Shown one piece after another: positions 53,396 to 62,008 of a stretch of 64,000 nt of DNA; within the stretch, counting starts at the first letter, position 1; each line of letters begins with the position of its first letter. A program made the translations under genes and the position numbers. The stretch is from CAYWNA01 sp964459305 (GTDB lineage: Bacteria; Planctomycetota; Planctomycetia; Pirellulales; Pirellulaceae). The stretch spans positions 1 through 64,000 of the forward strand of contig CAYWNA010000024.1 of NCBI GenBank assembly GCA_964459305.1, written 5' to 3'. The notes below the pieces were generated by a model. That model saw only the letters and a list, made by a program, of their open reading frames with translations. It did no database searches and was not told the origin of the DNA.

Positions 53396-55933
53396 ATGTG
53401 CCGTATCCATAACCGACCGAATTGGGTTTCTGCGGGAGCCATCGCGTCGTTGTCATTCTTGCTGGCATTCGCCGAGCTCAACGTTGCGGCAGCCCCGCCG
53501 TCTAGGGGTCCATCGAAATCGATGCGTGAGAGTTTTCAATCGCGCATGAAAGCGAGTCGTCCGCAGTCGTCCGCACGTCCGTCACCACGGCCGCCGTCAA
53601 GGCCCACCCCGAGGATCCAAATGCCAAGCCGGCCGTCACCCTCGCCTAGTCGCGGCCCACGGATCCAAATGCCAAGCCGGCCAGCACCCTCGCGCAGCCC
53701 CGCGCGTGCCTCCGCACCACCGAGTGTTCCGAAGCTGTTTCGAAGCTTTTCGGCGCCGACCAAACGTCCGTCGCCGACGCCAAGCCAGCCACCGGCGCGA
53801 GGTTCTACATCACCAAGGCCGTCGTTCACTGTGCCACGACCCTCGTCGTCCAGCGTCGTCAGACCGAGTTCCCCACCGTCCAGGCAATTCACGCTGCGCG
53901 GGCAAGGCAGCCCGCCGAGTTCCCTGAGCGAGCGGTTCAAGTCCACACTGCGATCCAAGTCTGGTCCGCCGACTGTCTCCCGACCGGCGCCGTCAAAACA
54001 GGCTGCCAGTCCCAATGTCATACGACGGCCAACCGCATCATCGCCCAAAGTCACTTCGCCACATTCGTCACGAAGCTCGGGGCCGAGTCCCAGCGACATC
54101 TTCCGGCAGCTTTCCGCAATGCGCGGCCGAATGTCGTCGTCTCCCCAGCGTGTACCGGTCCCGTCGGGATCGAACCGCAATTCGGATCCGCGAACACCGA
54201 GTGGGCGAGACCTCCTTTCCCGGTTCCGGTCAGCCAACGGTCCCTCGCCAGCCATTCGTTCCGCCCCTGGATCACCAGCTGTAAATCCGGCGGTACCCAA
54301 ACTGACACGGCCTTCGCCGCCAACGCAACCGACAGTCGGCAAAACGGATAGCAGCTCGGAACGCCTGCGGTCGTTGCGGGAGCGATTTGAACAGGGACGT
54401 GGCTGGACTCCCTCGCCGCTCGCCAAGTCGACGCCCGCCGGCGCGGTCACGCCGGGAAGCCCGCGCAAACGAGCAGGCGGTTTGAACAAGTCGAGTAACC
54501 CTCTGGATCGGGCAAATGTGCCATTGCTGACAAAGCCGGTCCCGCGCGAAGAGATGATGCGGCGGTTTTCGGAGCGCTCGGCTGAGTCTGCTCGACACAA
54601 CGGCCCCTCGTCGCGCAGGCCGATGATGGTCAAGTCGATCCAGCGAAACGGTCATTCCGGTGTGGGCAGATCCGACCATATACGGCCTTCGTTGAAGGCC
54701 GGCATGACGAAACTGGCCAAGGGCGATGCCTCGCGACTCCGGCACGAATTCGCGAGCGTAGGGCACGATCAGCACCGCTATCACCATTTTCATAACCGGC
54801 TGAACGCGGGCGGTCTGAATCCGATCTTCCATGGCAAGACGGCAAGCAGAATTGATCTTTCGCGGCAGTATCGGCATCACCATGCGGGCGATGTCACCCG
54901 GCAACTCGCTCTGCACCACCATCTTCGCGATCACGGTGCGTGGCGACGCGAGCACCACTACGGACGAGTCTCAAACGCGTACACCAGCCGCCATTTTGGC
55001 CATTCGTACTGCGGCCCCAGTTGGTATCCGCGACGCGTGTGGTGGCCGCACTGGACCGACTGGGTGCGCTGGTGCTTGTGGGACTATTGCCATCCGATCT
55101 ACGATCCCCGACCGCACTATTGTCGGCCGATTGTGTATCACTCATGTTCGCCGATCGTCGTCTACGATTATCCGCGTTGGGAGCCTCTGTACGCAGCCGG
55201 TTCCGGCACATGGGTGGACGTGCCCGAAGTGGCGGTCGGCCCGCAGCGTCACGATTTGCAGCTTCTGGCCGTCCGCTTCGTCGATGCGGGCCATCCCGAG
55301 GAGCAGCTTGGCCCGCGTTTCCGCGTATGGGTCCGCAATAACAGCGAGCAGGCCATTCCTACGCAATTCAATGTGTCGGTGATCGCGTCAAATGATGATC
55401 GGCTAAGTGAGGGCCTGCCGCAGGCGGGCATGCGAGTCGAATCGATCAACGCGGGCCAAACACAATCAGTCGACCTGCGCTTGCCGTGGGCCGTGTACGA
55501 CATGAACCGGGACCCAGAAGGGCGCCCGGCCCCGTTTGCCAAACTGCACGCGATTGTGGACAGCCACGGCGAAATCTCCGAGACATCGGAAGCGAACAAC
55601 GGTGTCGTACTGAAACGAGAAGAGATCTTGCCCGTCGATCCAGCAGCCTTTTCGACCGACGTCGACATCACGGGGGCCGACAGCATGGTGAGCATCGCTG
55701 GCGAGGGCTTCGGACCGGAACCCGGCCAAGTCCTTATGTATGCACAGGGTCTGGAACTGGAACCCGAAATCCACGGTTGGTACGACCTGGGTGTGCGAAT
55801 CAAGATCCCCGAACTGCCACTTGTCCAAGCGACCGAGGCGGAACTTGTGGTCGTGCGAGGCGATTCGGCAGCGTCGAATCCGTTGAAGGTAACGCTCGCC
55901 CCGAAGGGCGCCGAGTTACTGCCCGCGCCCTAG
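53396..55933 (+). CDS. Large exported Ser/Pro/Arg-rich protein with a CARDB-like end
   Basis: An 845-residue exported protein. A signal peptide (VSAGAIASLSFLLAFAELNVAAA) is followed by about 440 residues dominated by Ser, Pro and Arg, likely disordered. Spaced basic amphipathic patches of the type hydrophobic-x-R-F-x-S/R recur (KLFRSFS, LSERFKSTLRSK, DIFRQLSAMRGRM, LLSRFRSANG, RLRSLRERFEQG, MMRRFSER). A His/Trp/Tyr-rich middle (about 460-600) follows, then a CARDB-like Ig fold (about 615-740; HDLQLLAVRFVDAG ... FNVSVIASNDD) and a TIG-like end. A 22-bp direct repeat at 53613 and 53661 duplicates a 16-residue unit. Function unknown. A stuck-to-surface or matrix protein is plausible. Confidence 0.65.
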   Translation: MCRIHNRPNWVSAGAIASLSFLLAFAELNVAAAPPSRGPSKSMRESFQSRMKASRPQSSARPSPRPPSRPTPRIQMPSRPSPSPSRGPRIQMPSRPAPSRSPARASAPPSVPKLFRSFSAPTKRPSPTPSQPPARGSTSPRPSFTVPRPSSSSVVRPSSPPSRQFTLRGQGSPPSSLSERFKSTLRSKSGPPTVSRPAPSKQAASPNVIRRPTASSPKVTSPHSSRSSGPSPSDIFRQLSAMRGRMSSSPQRVPVPSGSNRNSDPRTPSGRDLLSRFRSANGPSPAIRSAPGSPAVNPAVPKLTRPSPPTQPTVGKTDSSSERLRSLRERFEQGRGWTPSPLAKSTPAGAVTPGSPRKRAGGLNKSSNPLDRANVPLLTKPVPREEMMRRFSERSAESARHNGPSSRRPMMVKSIQRNGHSGVGRSDHIRPSLKAGMTKLAKGDASRLRHEFASVGHDQHRYHHFHNRLNAGGLNPIFHGKTASRIDLSRQYRHHHAGDVTRQLALHHHLRDHGAWRREHHYGRVSNAYTSRHFGHSYCGPSWYPRRVWWPHWTDWVRWCLWDYCHPIYDPRPHYCRPIVYHSCSPIVVYDYPRWEPLYAAGSGTWVDVPEVAVGPQRHDLQLLAVRFVDAGHPEEQLGPRFRVWVRNNSEQAIPTQFNVSVIASNDDRLSEGLPQAGMRVESINAGQTQSVDLRLPWAVYDMNRDPEGRPAPFAKLHAIVDSHGEISETSEANNGVVLKREEILPVDPAAFSTDVDITGADSMVSIAGEGFGPEPGQVLMYAQGLELEPEIHGWYDLGVRIKIPELPLVQATEAELVVVRGDSAASNPLKVTLAPKGAELLPAP
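53613..53682 (+). repeat. Direct repeat inside the Ser/Pro/Arg-rich gene
   Basis: Two perfect 22-base copies, 53613-53634 and 53661-53682, with a 48-base period, so the reading frame is kept (RIQMPSRP is encoded twice). It indicates recent in-frame duplication in the disordered region. Confidence 0.9.
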
Positions 55934-55940
55934 CGTGCGA

Positions 55941-56795
55941 TCACGGTGCGTCGCCGGGTTGTGCCGTCTCTGTTGGCGGGGAAGGCGGCGACTGGGTCGG
56001 GTCCATTTCTTCCGTGAGCTGCTTTAATTTGTCAGCCACATGTCTCTGCTCTTTCAGACGCTCGTCCAGATCCAGTCGCCATTTGATGAGGTTCAGTTGC
56101 CAATTGGCATATTCGGCAAGGATTTTGTCGTCCGGCGAAACGGCTACCTCGGAGTATGCATCTCGCGCCTCTTCGTATTTCTTCAGCTTTCGCAGACAGG
56201 TGGCAATCATGTACTGGATGTACACGCCATCCTTAGCTGTTTGCGGCTCTGTTAGGGCTCTGCCGAAACTGTCCAGGGCTTCATCGTAGTGCTCTTGTTG
56301 GAATTCGGCGTTTGCCAGACCCATGTAGTCCACTGGCTGGGGAGTTGAAGGGGGCAACAGTCCGATATCGTCCGAGCCATCGTCGGTGAGCGCAAACGAC
56401 TTTTCATCCGACCTTTTGGATACTCCGCCCGTCGCCAGGTTATTCAACAGTTTGTTGAGTATTTTCTGGAAAAGTAGAGCATCGCTTGCCAAGTTTTGCT
56501 TCGCTACTTCCGTCTCGTAACGTGTCCTGCTGACCGCTTCACGCTCGTCTCGAAGTAGCGCCAACTCGCTTTCGAAATCGGTCAGAGCTGAGTTGTTGGC
56601 AGCTGCATTGTACTGCGCACCGAAACGTGGCTCGTCTTCGACGTCTCCCAGAAACGGGTCGATTAGGGGGTCGCGTTCAAGCGGCTGTGAGGTTTCCGTG
56701 GGGGGTAGCGGTGGAAGCTCGCCACCGACCGGCTCTTGCGCAACTGCCACGGTCGTCCCAACGAAAAACCAGATCCAGGCGAAGTGCTTGCTCAT
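55941..56795 (-). CDS. Exported TPR protein linked to the flagellar motor genes
   Basis: A 284-residue exported protein with a signal peptide (HFAWIWFFVGTTVAVA). A Pro-rich linker and an Asn/Ala stretch precede a helical region (about 68-118, FESELALLRDEREAVSRTRYETEV), and two or three TPR units lie between 155 and 225 (YMGLANAEFQQEHYDEALDS; YMIATCLRKLKKYEEARDAY). It is the third gene of a motA-motB-TPR group (88 bp after motB), so it may be a periplasmic stator or motor accessory. It is too short and too different for FlgI, MotX/MotY or FlhG. The start ATG begins the signal peptide; the frame to 56861 is longer but adds a non-membrane stretch. Confidence 0.65.
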   Translation of the reverse strand: MSKHFAWIWFFVGTTVAVAQEPVGGELPPLPPTETSQPLERDPLIDPFLGDVEDEPRFGAQYNAAANNSALTDFESELALLRDEREAVSRTRYETEVAKQNLASDALLFQKILNKLLNNLATGGVSKRSDEKSFALTDDGSDDIGLLPPSTPQPVDYMGLANAEFQQEHYDEALDSFGRALTEPQTAKDGVYIQYMIATCLRKLKKYEEARDAYSEVAVSPDDKILAEYANWQLNLIKWRLDLDERLKEQRHVADKLKQLTEEMDPTQSPPSPPTETAQPGDAP

Positions 56796-56883
56796 GATAC
56801 CTAGTTTATCGGCATCGCCGGCGGAGTGAGACGACTTTTTCCGTATCACCAGATGGCACAACCCTGGTGGCCACAGGGTTGGA

Positions 56884-57603
56884 TCACTGGCTCATGAGAG
56901 CTTCCTCGCTGCCAGACAGGAAGTACTCCCCCAATGTGATGACAGCGCGCTGTTGTAGAAGGGGGTCTACCTTCTCTGCGTCAAAGTAGGCACAAGACAC
57001 AAGATACAGACGTCTCTCGGCGATCCCTCGTCGCGCGAGGGCTCGTTTTACAGCAAATGCACGTCGATAAGCGAGCTCATGTCCCTTATCGGGGTCTAAG
57101 CCAACCTCTTGGGGTGATACGTGCCCTTGAATAACAATGTTGCGGTTGTGATGCCTAATGAACTCCGCAATCTCATCCAGAACTGTCTGCGCTTTGGGAG
57201 AGATTTGAACTGAGTCAAGGGTGAACAGAATGGGCCTTCCGATCATTCCCTTCTCTTTGACGAGGAGATCCGGTGGTTTCCACTTCTGCCCCTCGATGGC
57301 GGCAGTAGGCCAACGTGTCTGACTTTCCACCGGCATGGGTGACGACACACGCAATATTTGTGAAACGGCCATGTCGATCGGTTCCGTGGAGCCCTCTCTG
57401 GGCACATAGCCAAAGCCCACCTTGACCGAAGCCAAGACCTTGAGCATGTCCTCGGCCGTAGATGAACTCTGAGAACTCGAAGCCAGAAGCATGATCATGA
57501 AACAGAGCAGCAGCAAGGACATGTCGGCGAAGCTGATGATCCAAACTGGCGCACCACGTTCCCCTTCCGCTTCTTCCTCAAACATTGACTCCGAGTCCGA
57601 CAT
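56884..57603 (-). CDS. motB: Flagellar stator protein MotB
   Basis: A 239-residue MotB-like protein. The single membrane segment (about 19-43) begins with WIISFADMSLLLLCFMIMLL, which carries the Asp needed for proton conduction in the FAD context. A periplasmic linker leads to an OmpA-like peptidoglycan-binding domain (about 125-225; FTLDSVQISPKAQTVLDEIA ... RRAFAVKRALARRGIAERRL). It pairs with MotA encoded 27 bp upstream on the same strand. Residues around IVIQGHVSPQEV are the peptidoglycan contact region. It is the same length as usual MotB. Flagellar context: TPR gene downstream, FliA and FlhA genes further upstream. Confidence 0.9.
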   Translation of the reverse strand: MSDSESMFEEEAEGERGAPVWIISFADMSLLLLCFMIMLLASSSQSSSTAEDMLKVLASVKVGFGYVPREGSTEPIDMAVSQILRVSSPMPVESQTRWPTAAIEGQKWKPPDLLVKEKGMIGRPILFTLDSVQISPKAQTVLDEIAEFIRHHNRNIVIQGHVSPQEVGLDPDKGHELAYRRAFAVKRALARRGIAERRLYLVSCAYFDAEKVDPLLQQRAVITLGEYFLSGSEEALMSQ

Positions 57604-57630
57604 GGCAGTACTCCCTGCTACGGATCGTCT

Positions 57631-58452
57631 TTAGGCAGCTTTCCGTTGAGTAGCCTGATCGAGGAACGCCAGGAGTTTCTCTTTCAGTTCGATGGGCGAA
57701 GACTCACCAGCCATGGCTTTGGCCGCATCAATGTAGAGTTTCTTGACCAGCATCTCTTCTTGGGCCCGGATGTCCAGCTTGTCGGCGAACGGCAGGCAGA
57801 AGAAGTTAGAGAACATCGAGCCGTAAAGTGTGCCCAATAGGGCGATCCCCATCCCTGCCCCAATGCTCTTGATGTCCGAGCCCATGTTCTTGAGCATCAC
57901 GCACTGACCGATCAAGGTCGTCATCAGGCCGTAGCCTGGTGCATAGACGGCCATCACTTGGAAGAACTTCTTGCCTTGCTTGTGTCGTGACGCCATTCCG
58001 ATCAGTTCTATGCGGAGACTGGATTCGATGTCCTCCGCCTTCACTTGGTTGGCCACCATTTCCAGGGCTTTCCTCAAGAAAGGATCGATTTCTCCTTTAT
58101 GCTTGTCTTCCTCCAGGATCTTCTCGATCCCCCCAACTTTGCCTTCTCTCCGGGCCACGCTCGCGTAACCGACCAATTCCTCGATCTCCTTGCCCAGTTT
58201 GATCTCGCTGGAGAACAAGACCCTGCGAGCAATACGCCAACTGTTTAAGAAGGTAGGTAATGGCACGCTCATTAGCGTGCACAAGAGAGATCCGAAGAGG
58301 ACAAGCACCAAAGCATTGGGATTGAGGAACGTATAGCCCCCTTCGGTCGGCGGAAAGGCCGTCGTATACCACATGCAACCGAGTGTTAGACCGACGGCAC
58401 CACCGAGTCCTACGAATGTTGCAATATCCGGACGTAAAGAGGATTTAGCCAT
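57631..58452 (-). CDS. motA: Flagellar stator protein MotA
   Basis: A 273-residue MotA with four membrane segments (about 12-28, 46-66, 166-186, 196-215). The large cytoplasmic loop (about 70-160) carries the charged residues that touch FliG (VLFSSEIKLGKEIEELVGYA and IEKILEEDKHKGEIDPFLRKA). The third segment has the conserved Pro173-type motif (VYAPGYGLMTTLIGQ). With MotB it forms the proton- or sodium-driven stator; the coupling ion cannot be decided. The ATG is preceded by a weak ribosome site. It follows a 370-bp gap after the lipoprotein gene on the same strand. Confidence 0.93.
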   Translation of the reverse strand: MAKSSLRPDIATFVGLGGAVGLTLGCMWYTTAFPPTEGGYTFLNPNALVLVLFGSLLCTLMSVPLPTFLNSWRIARRVLFSSEIKLGKEIEELVGYASVARREGKVGGIEKILEEDKHKGEIDPFLRKALEMVANQVKAEDIESSLRIELIGMASRHKQGKKFFQVMAVYAPGYGLMTTLIGQCVMLKNMGSDIKSIGAGMGIALLGTLYGSMFSNFFCLPFADKLDIRAQEEMLVKKLYIDAAKAMAGESSPIELKEKLLAFLDQATQRKAA

Positions 58453-58820
58453 GGCGCAGACACAAACCTAATGAGTACCGGAAGGGAACAGAACCACGTT
58501 CTATTCTAGGCAGAACCGACGCAAGAATTCAAACCAATAAGGGCCGGAATTCCCAGAACACTTTGCCAGTTTCGCGCCCCGACAGCGTTATCACCGGCAT
58601 GACTATCGAATCGCGAACCGAAGAAGCCAAAGACGCACCCCTCTTTCTCAACACGGGTGGACGATTCGACGTGGCTTCCCACGGATGCGTCTGGGGAGAA
58701 GCTCCTTCGGTTTCGGGTAGAAGTGACAATGCCCCGAAACGCATGTGAGGCACATAAGCCATTTCGTCGCTTGCGCTTCCAGCTAATGTGCAATGTGCTA
58801 GCCGCGAGCGGTATGACTCT
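58453..58820. other. Gap between motA and the lipoprotein gene
   Basis: About 370 bases without a supported gene. A minus-strand reading frame (58506-58793) has no domain. The motA promoter should lie near 58453-58560. I could not find a convincing FliA-type or sigma-54-type pair: TGG-TTTGAATTC-TTGC is present but with one base too many for a -24/-12 site. Confidence 0.45.
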
Positions 58821-60632
58821 TTAGAAAGCGGAACAGGCGATATCTGGACGGACGACGGACGGGTCGACACGAATCATACCATCCATTTGATCCCTACGAC
58901 CATCGCCGTCGGCACGTAGTTTCGGAATCCGCAGCAGAGATTCCGGAGTCTGCGAGACCTCGTTCTCGTACCGATCGGGCAACGCTTCGTTTCGTCCAGA
59001 TGCTTTTGAAGTTCGCAATGGCTTGAGCGCTGGGAGGACAAACTCTCGGGGCGGTTTCGGTGGGGGATCGTCCAGGTCCGAGCTTCGGTCGCCCAAGGCG
59101 GGCGGTGTCGCGACTCTAGCCGAGGCGCTATTGTCTGGAATGCGCTCATCCAATAGAGAGTTGCTTTCGAACGATCGGCGACTTGCTGCTCGGTGGAAAG
59201 GTGCTGTCAGAGGCGGCAATGCCGGGGTTTCTTGTGTCGGATTTGCCGTATGTGGCGCATCGGCTGCTCGTGGCGGCTTGAACAAATATGATGGCGGCGG
59301 GCTGACAAATTCGTGTCTGGGTAGGTCGACAAAAATCCTCTGATCCGCCTCCAGTTTGCGCCCATCCTCGCTGACGTACCTCACGAATACCTGAAGATCC
59401 GAGTGTCTTGGCGGTTCGCCCGGCCAGAGCAATCTGAGATGGAATCCTCGCCCCAAGACCTCTGACGTTCGCAGGAGGGGGGCAAGTTGCGATTGCTCCA
59501 GATTCCAGCGGGCAACGCGGGCCGCCGTTTGTTTTTCGGCCGGGTCGAGCACCACGACCGACAGCGCACCGGCCCGTGGCAGAAACTGGCCATCGGTATT
59601 TCGCGGTTCAATTACCACTCTGATTCCGTCGTCACCGGGATTGCTATCAAAGTTGCGACCGCCGGTTAGGCGGGGATTCATGAAAATGTGCGTAACACGG
59701 GTATCGGATGGCCGACCGATCTGCGAGCCGTTGTCGTGCCACACAGCCGTCGCACTGCCATCTCGCATATTGCCCGCAGTTCCCCACGGGTTCAGCCCAT
59801 GAGGTCGTTGATCCAGCACATGGTCGGCGCGGGGACTCGACGTTGGCGGCGGCAACTCGTCAACGGGTACCATTGGTGGCAAAGTTCCATCCCGTCGCTC
59901 TTCATCCGACCAAACCGACACCGACCTACGTGGCTCGCTCCTTGCAGGATCTTGTCCCGAGCTCCCGGGCGGGGCAGTTGGCGCCGGCACGGTCGCCAGC
60001 GACTGTGCGATCTCATGGCTGACGAATCTTCGAAAAACGTCGGGCGATTCGGTGACACGACCTGCGCCAAGCAGGCTCAGCGGAAAACTCTGCGTGCGGT
60101 TGTAGTAGTCGGCAGCCGCTTCGACGGTCGCTTGCTCTCGCGCGTCAAACAGTCCATCCACCGAAGCCACGACCACAGCCTCCGCTGGACTGAGCATCAG
60201 CAGCGACACTCCGAGCCTTGGAGGCGAATAGGCATGATACTGCGTAACGAGACCGTACAGGATCCCTTGGGCTTGAAAGCGGCGCGACAACTGCAACGCT
60301 TCGTGTTCGTCGAATTGGCCGCGGCTGAACACCTCTTTGGATGACGCTGCCTCGACATCGAGGGGAGCCACGACGATTTCAAATCGCCCGGCCTTTTGGA
60401 GTTCGGCGGCAAGGGCGGTCCGGATCTGTTCGGGAATCTGTGGATCGTCGCTGCGATTGCCGAAAGGCATGATCAGGACGCGTTGGACAGACGGCCAGTC
60501 GAAATCGTCGGCCGTGTATTGGCTGAATTGGCTGAACTTGGCAGAAGGGGGGCTATACAACTCTTGCCGCCTGCGGACGCAACCGGTCAACAGCATAGAA
60601 GCGAACAGAATTGTAAGCACGCATCGCATCAT
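58821..60632 (-). CDS. Large lipoprotein of the flagellar block
   Basis: A 603-residue lipoprotein: MMRCVLTILFASMLLTGC, with the cleavage and lipid cysteine at 18 (LLTGC). Residues 45-210 resemble the alpha/beta domain of CsgG/GNA1162/FlgO-type outer-membrane lipoproteins (RVLIMPFGNRSDDPQIPEQI ... EIVVAPLDVEAAS ... FRRFVSHEIAQSLATV). A Ser/Pro-rich linker and a beta-rich domain (300-430; RNTDGQFLPRAGALSVVVLD, RYVSEDGRKLEADQRIFVDL) follow, then a disordered C-terminus. By position it could be an outer-membrane flagellar accessory (FlgO/FlgP-like), a link not proved by sequence. It begins 22 bp after the coiled-coil gene ends. ATG with AAGGGAG upstream. Confidence 0.65.
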   Translation of the reverse strand: MMRCVLTILFASMLLTGCVRRRQELYSPPSAKFSQFSQYTADDFDWPSVQRVLIMPFGNRSDDPQIPEQIRTALAAELQKAGRFEIVVAPLDVEAASSKEVFSRGQFDEHEALQLSRRFQAQGILYGLVTQYHAYSPPRLGVSLLMLSPAEAVVVASVDGLFDAREQATVEAAADYYNRTQSFPLSLLGAGRVTESPDVFRRFVSHEIAQSLATVPAPTAPPGSSGQDPARSEPRRSVSVWSDEERRDGTLPPMVPVDELPPPTSSPRADHVLDQRPHGLNPWGTAGNMRDGSATAVWHDNGSQIGRPSDTRVTHIFMNPRLTGGRNFDSNPGDDGIRVVIEPRNTDGQFLPRAGALSVVVLDPAEKQTAARVARWNLEQSQLAPLLRTSEVLGRGFHLRLLWPGEPPRHSDLQVFVRYVSEDGRKLEADQRIFVDLPRHEFVSPPPSYLFKPPRAADAPHTANPTQETPALPPLTAPFHRAASRRSFESNSLLDERIPDNSASARVATPPALGDRSSDLDDPPPKPPREFVLPALKPLRTSKASGRNEALPDRYENEVSQTPESLLRIPKLRADGDGRRDQMDGMIRVDPSVVRPDIACSAF

Positions 60633-60654
60633 AAGGCACTCCCTTGCCTTCGCT

Positions 60655-61731
60655 CTACTCTCCGTTGTGCGGTTGAACACCCGGTCCTCGAGGAGCCTCT
60701 TCTCCCAGTAGTTCCTGCAAAAGGATGACTATCGCGCGAAGTGTATCTAAGTTCTCATCTTCCGCATTGCGGGCTTTCTTGCGGAGTTCGCTCATGTCAT
60801 TCTTCCACTCGTCCAACAAGGCACGTACCTTCTGCAGTTCCATTCGCGATGAACGGATTTCGCTCGTCGCCTGGACTAGCTTGTCCTCTTGCTGCTGGTT
60901 AACCACTTGAAGATTGTGGACTTCCGTTTGAAGCTTTTGTTTTTCATCTTCGACGGCCTTCAGTTCTGCCATCAATGCGAAACACCGTTCGGACGCAGTG
61001 GAACCCGGCAGAATGCCAAGCCGGCTGCCAGAGACAGCAGGTCCTTGAGAAGGTGTAGCACCCATCAAGACTTCGCTGGGTTCTTGGCCGACGGGAAGGC
61101 CGATTGCAGGATCGCTCAAGGCAATCGGCTCGATGTGCTGTGCGAGTTGCACGTCGCTGGTGTCGCCGGGTCGTTGCATCGAGATGTCGCGATGGTCTAA
61201 GACGGCGTCAACAATGCGAGCGACCTTCTCATCGGTCAGTGTTTCGCCGGCGAGAATCATCTCGACCCTCTCCCGCAGTTGCTTGGCCTGCGTTTCACGA
61301 GTTGCATCCTGGAGACGCTGGTTCTGTTGCCGCAACGCGGCTTCCAACTCCTCGACGCGCGTTGCCAGGCCCTCGTTCTGCTGTTCGGCGACAGAAAGTC
61401 GCGACTGCAACTCCAGCGAACGCTCCGCGGCGGTCTCGCCGGGACGAATGCCGAGCCGGCTTCCCGTGACGACTTGCGCCCGTTCGGGACCTTGGTGGGC
61501 CGTGTTGGATGTCTCCGGACTCGCCGGGCCTGCGTTGCTTCTCGGTGGCTTTGGAAAACGGGATCCCGGTAAGTACGGAGCCACCTTTTTCGACATCTCG
61601 GAAAGACGGCCTCCGAGGACGCCAGAATCCGCGGGACCAACCGGATCATCCGCGGCGCCGCGCCCGCATACCAGAAGAACCGCCAACACCGGAGACCACC
61701 GGTGTATTTTTGTGGTCAGCACGTTTCGCAT
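60655..61731 (-). CDS. Exported coiled-coil protein with an internal duplication
   Basis: A 358-residue exported protein with a signal peptide (VLAVLLVCGRGAA). Two related units: residues about 88-150 (VTGSRLGIRPGETAAERSLE and a heptad coiled coil) and about 231-295 (VSGSRLGILPGSTASERCFA and a second coiled coil). The GSRLGI-PG-T-A-ER start is repeated with clear identity, so an ancient unit was duplicated. The coiled coils suggest dimer or longer rod formation in the periplasm. It sits between the FliA group and the large lipoprotein gene, all on one strand, so it may belong to a flagellar export or motor-associated structure. No known domain family recognised. Confidence 0.6.
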   Translation of the reverse strand: MRNVLTTKIHRWSPVLAVLLVCGRGAADDPVGPADSGVLGGRLSEMSKKVAPYLPGSRFPKPPRSNAGPASPETSNTAHQGPERAQVVTGSRLGIRPGETAAERSLELQSRLSVAEQQNEGLATRVEELEAALRQQNQRLQDATRETQAKQLRERVEMILAGETLTDEKVARIVDAVLDHRDISMQRPGDTSDVQLAQHIEPIALSDPAIGLPVGQEPSEVLMGATPSQGPAVSGSRLGILPGSTASERCFALMAELKAVEDEKQKLQTEVHNLQVVNQQQEDKLVQATSEIRSSRMELQKVRALLDEWKNDMSELRKKARNAEDENLDTLRAIVILLQELLGEEAPRGPGVQPHNGE

Positions 61732-61771
61732 GTCTCATCCCTGACGACTGCAGTTTCGACCGAAAAAGGAC

Positions 61772-62008
61772 TCAGTTAGCGGGCGAACCGTATTCGCACC
61801 GAAGACGAATATGATGCCCGCAAACACAGGTCACGTCGATGGCGAGCACAGTATCGCCTTCTTTGACAAGTTCGACGATGGGTTCAGGTTCGTGTTCGTC
61901 GCTGGGCGCGCCAACTCGTTCGGCTTCCTTGCTTACACAAACAAGCTCACGCGGAACCACGCTCCGCGAGTGGTGTATTTCAATCTTGTCGGATTGCATT
62001 GCATTCAT
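61772..62008 (-). CDS. Small protein with a Cys-rich end, coupled to fliA
   Basis: A 78-residue protein. Its ATG overlaps the fliA stop codon (ATGA), a classic coupled arrangement, which supports its reality. The last third, IDVTCVCGHHIRLRCEYG, has a C-x-C-G-H-H ... C pattern that could bind one metal; the first half is acidic and featureless. It may be an anti-sigma or regulatory partner of FliA by position, but it does not resemble FlgM (no helical C-terminal domain). Function unknown. Confidence 0.6.
   Translation of the reverse strand: MNAMQSDKIEIHHSRSVVPRELVCVSKEAERVGAPSDEHEPEPIVELVKEGDTVLAIDVTCVCGHHIRLRCEYGSPAN

Noticed and set aside
53536..54633. Minus-strand frame of 365 codons opposite the Ser/Pro/Arg-rich gene
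   Set aside because: A low-complexity plus-strand gene produces such open antisense frames; Gly/Arg/Asp-rich product without domain.
58506..58560. Possible sigma-54 promoter upstream of motA
   Set aside because: TGG and TTGC occur on the minus strand but with 6 instead of 5 bases between the TGG-NNN and TTGC blocks, and no enhancer-binding gene is nearby.
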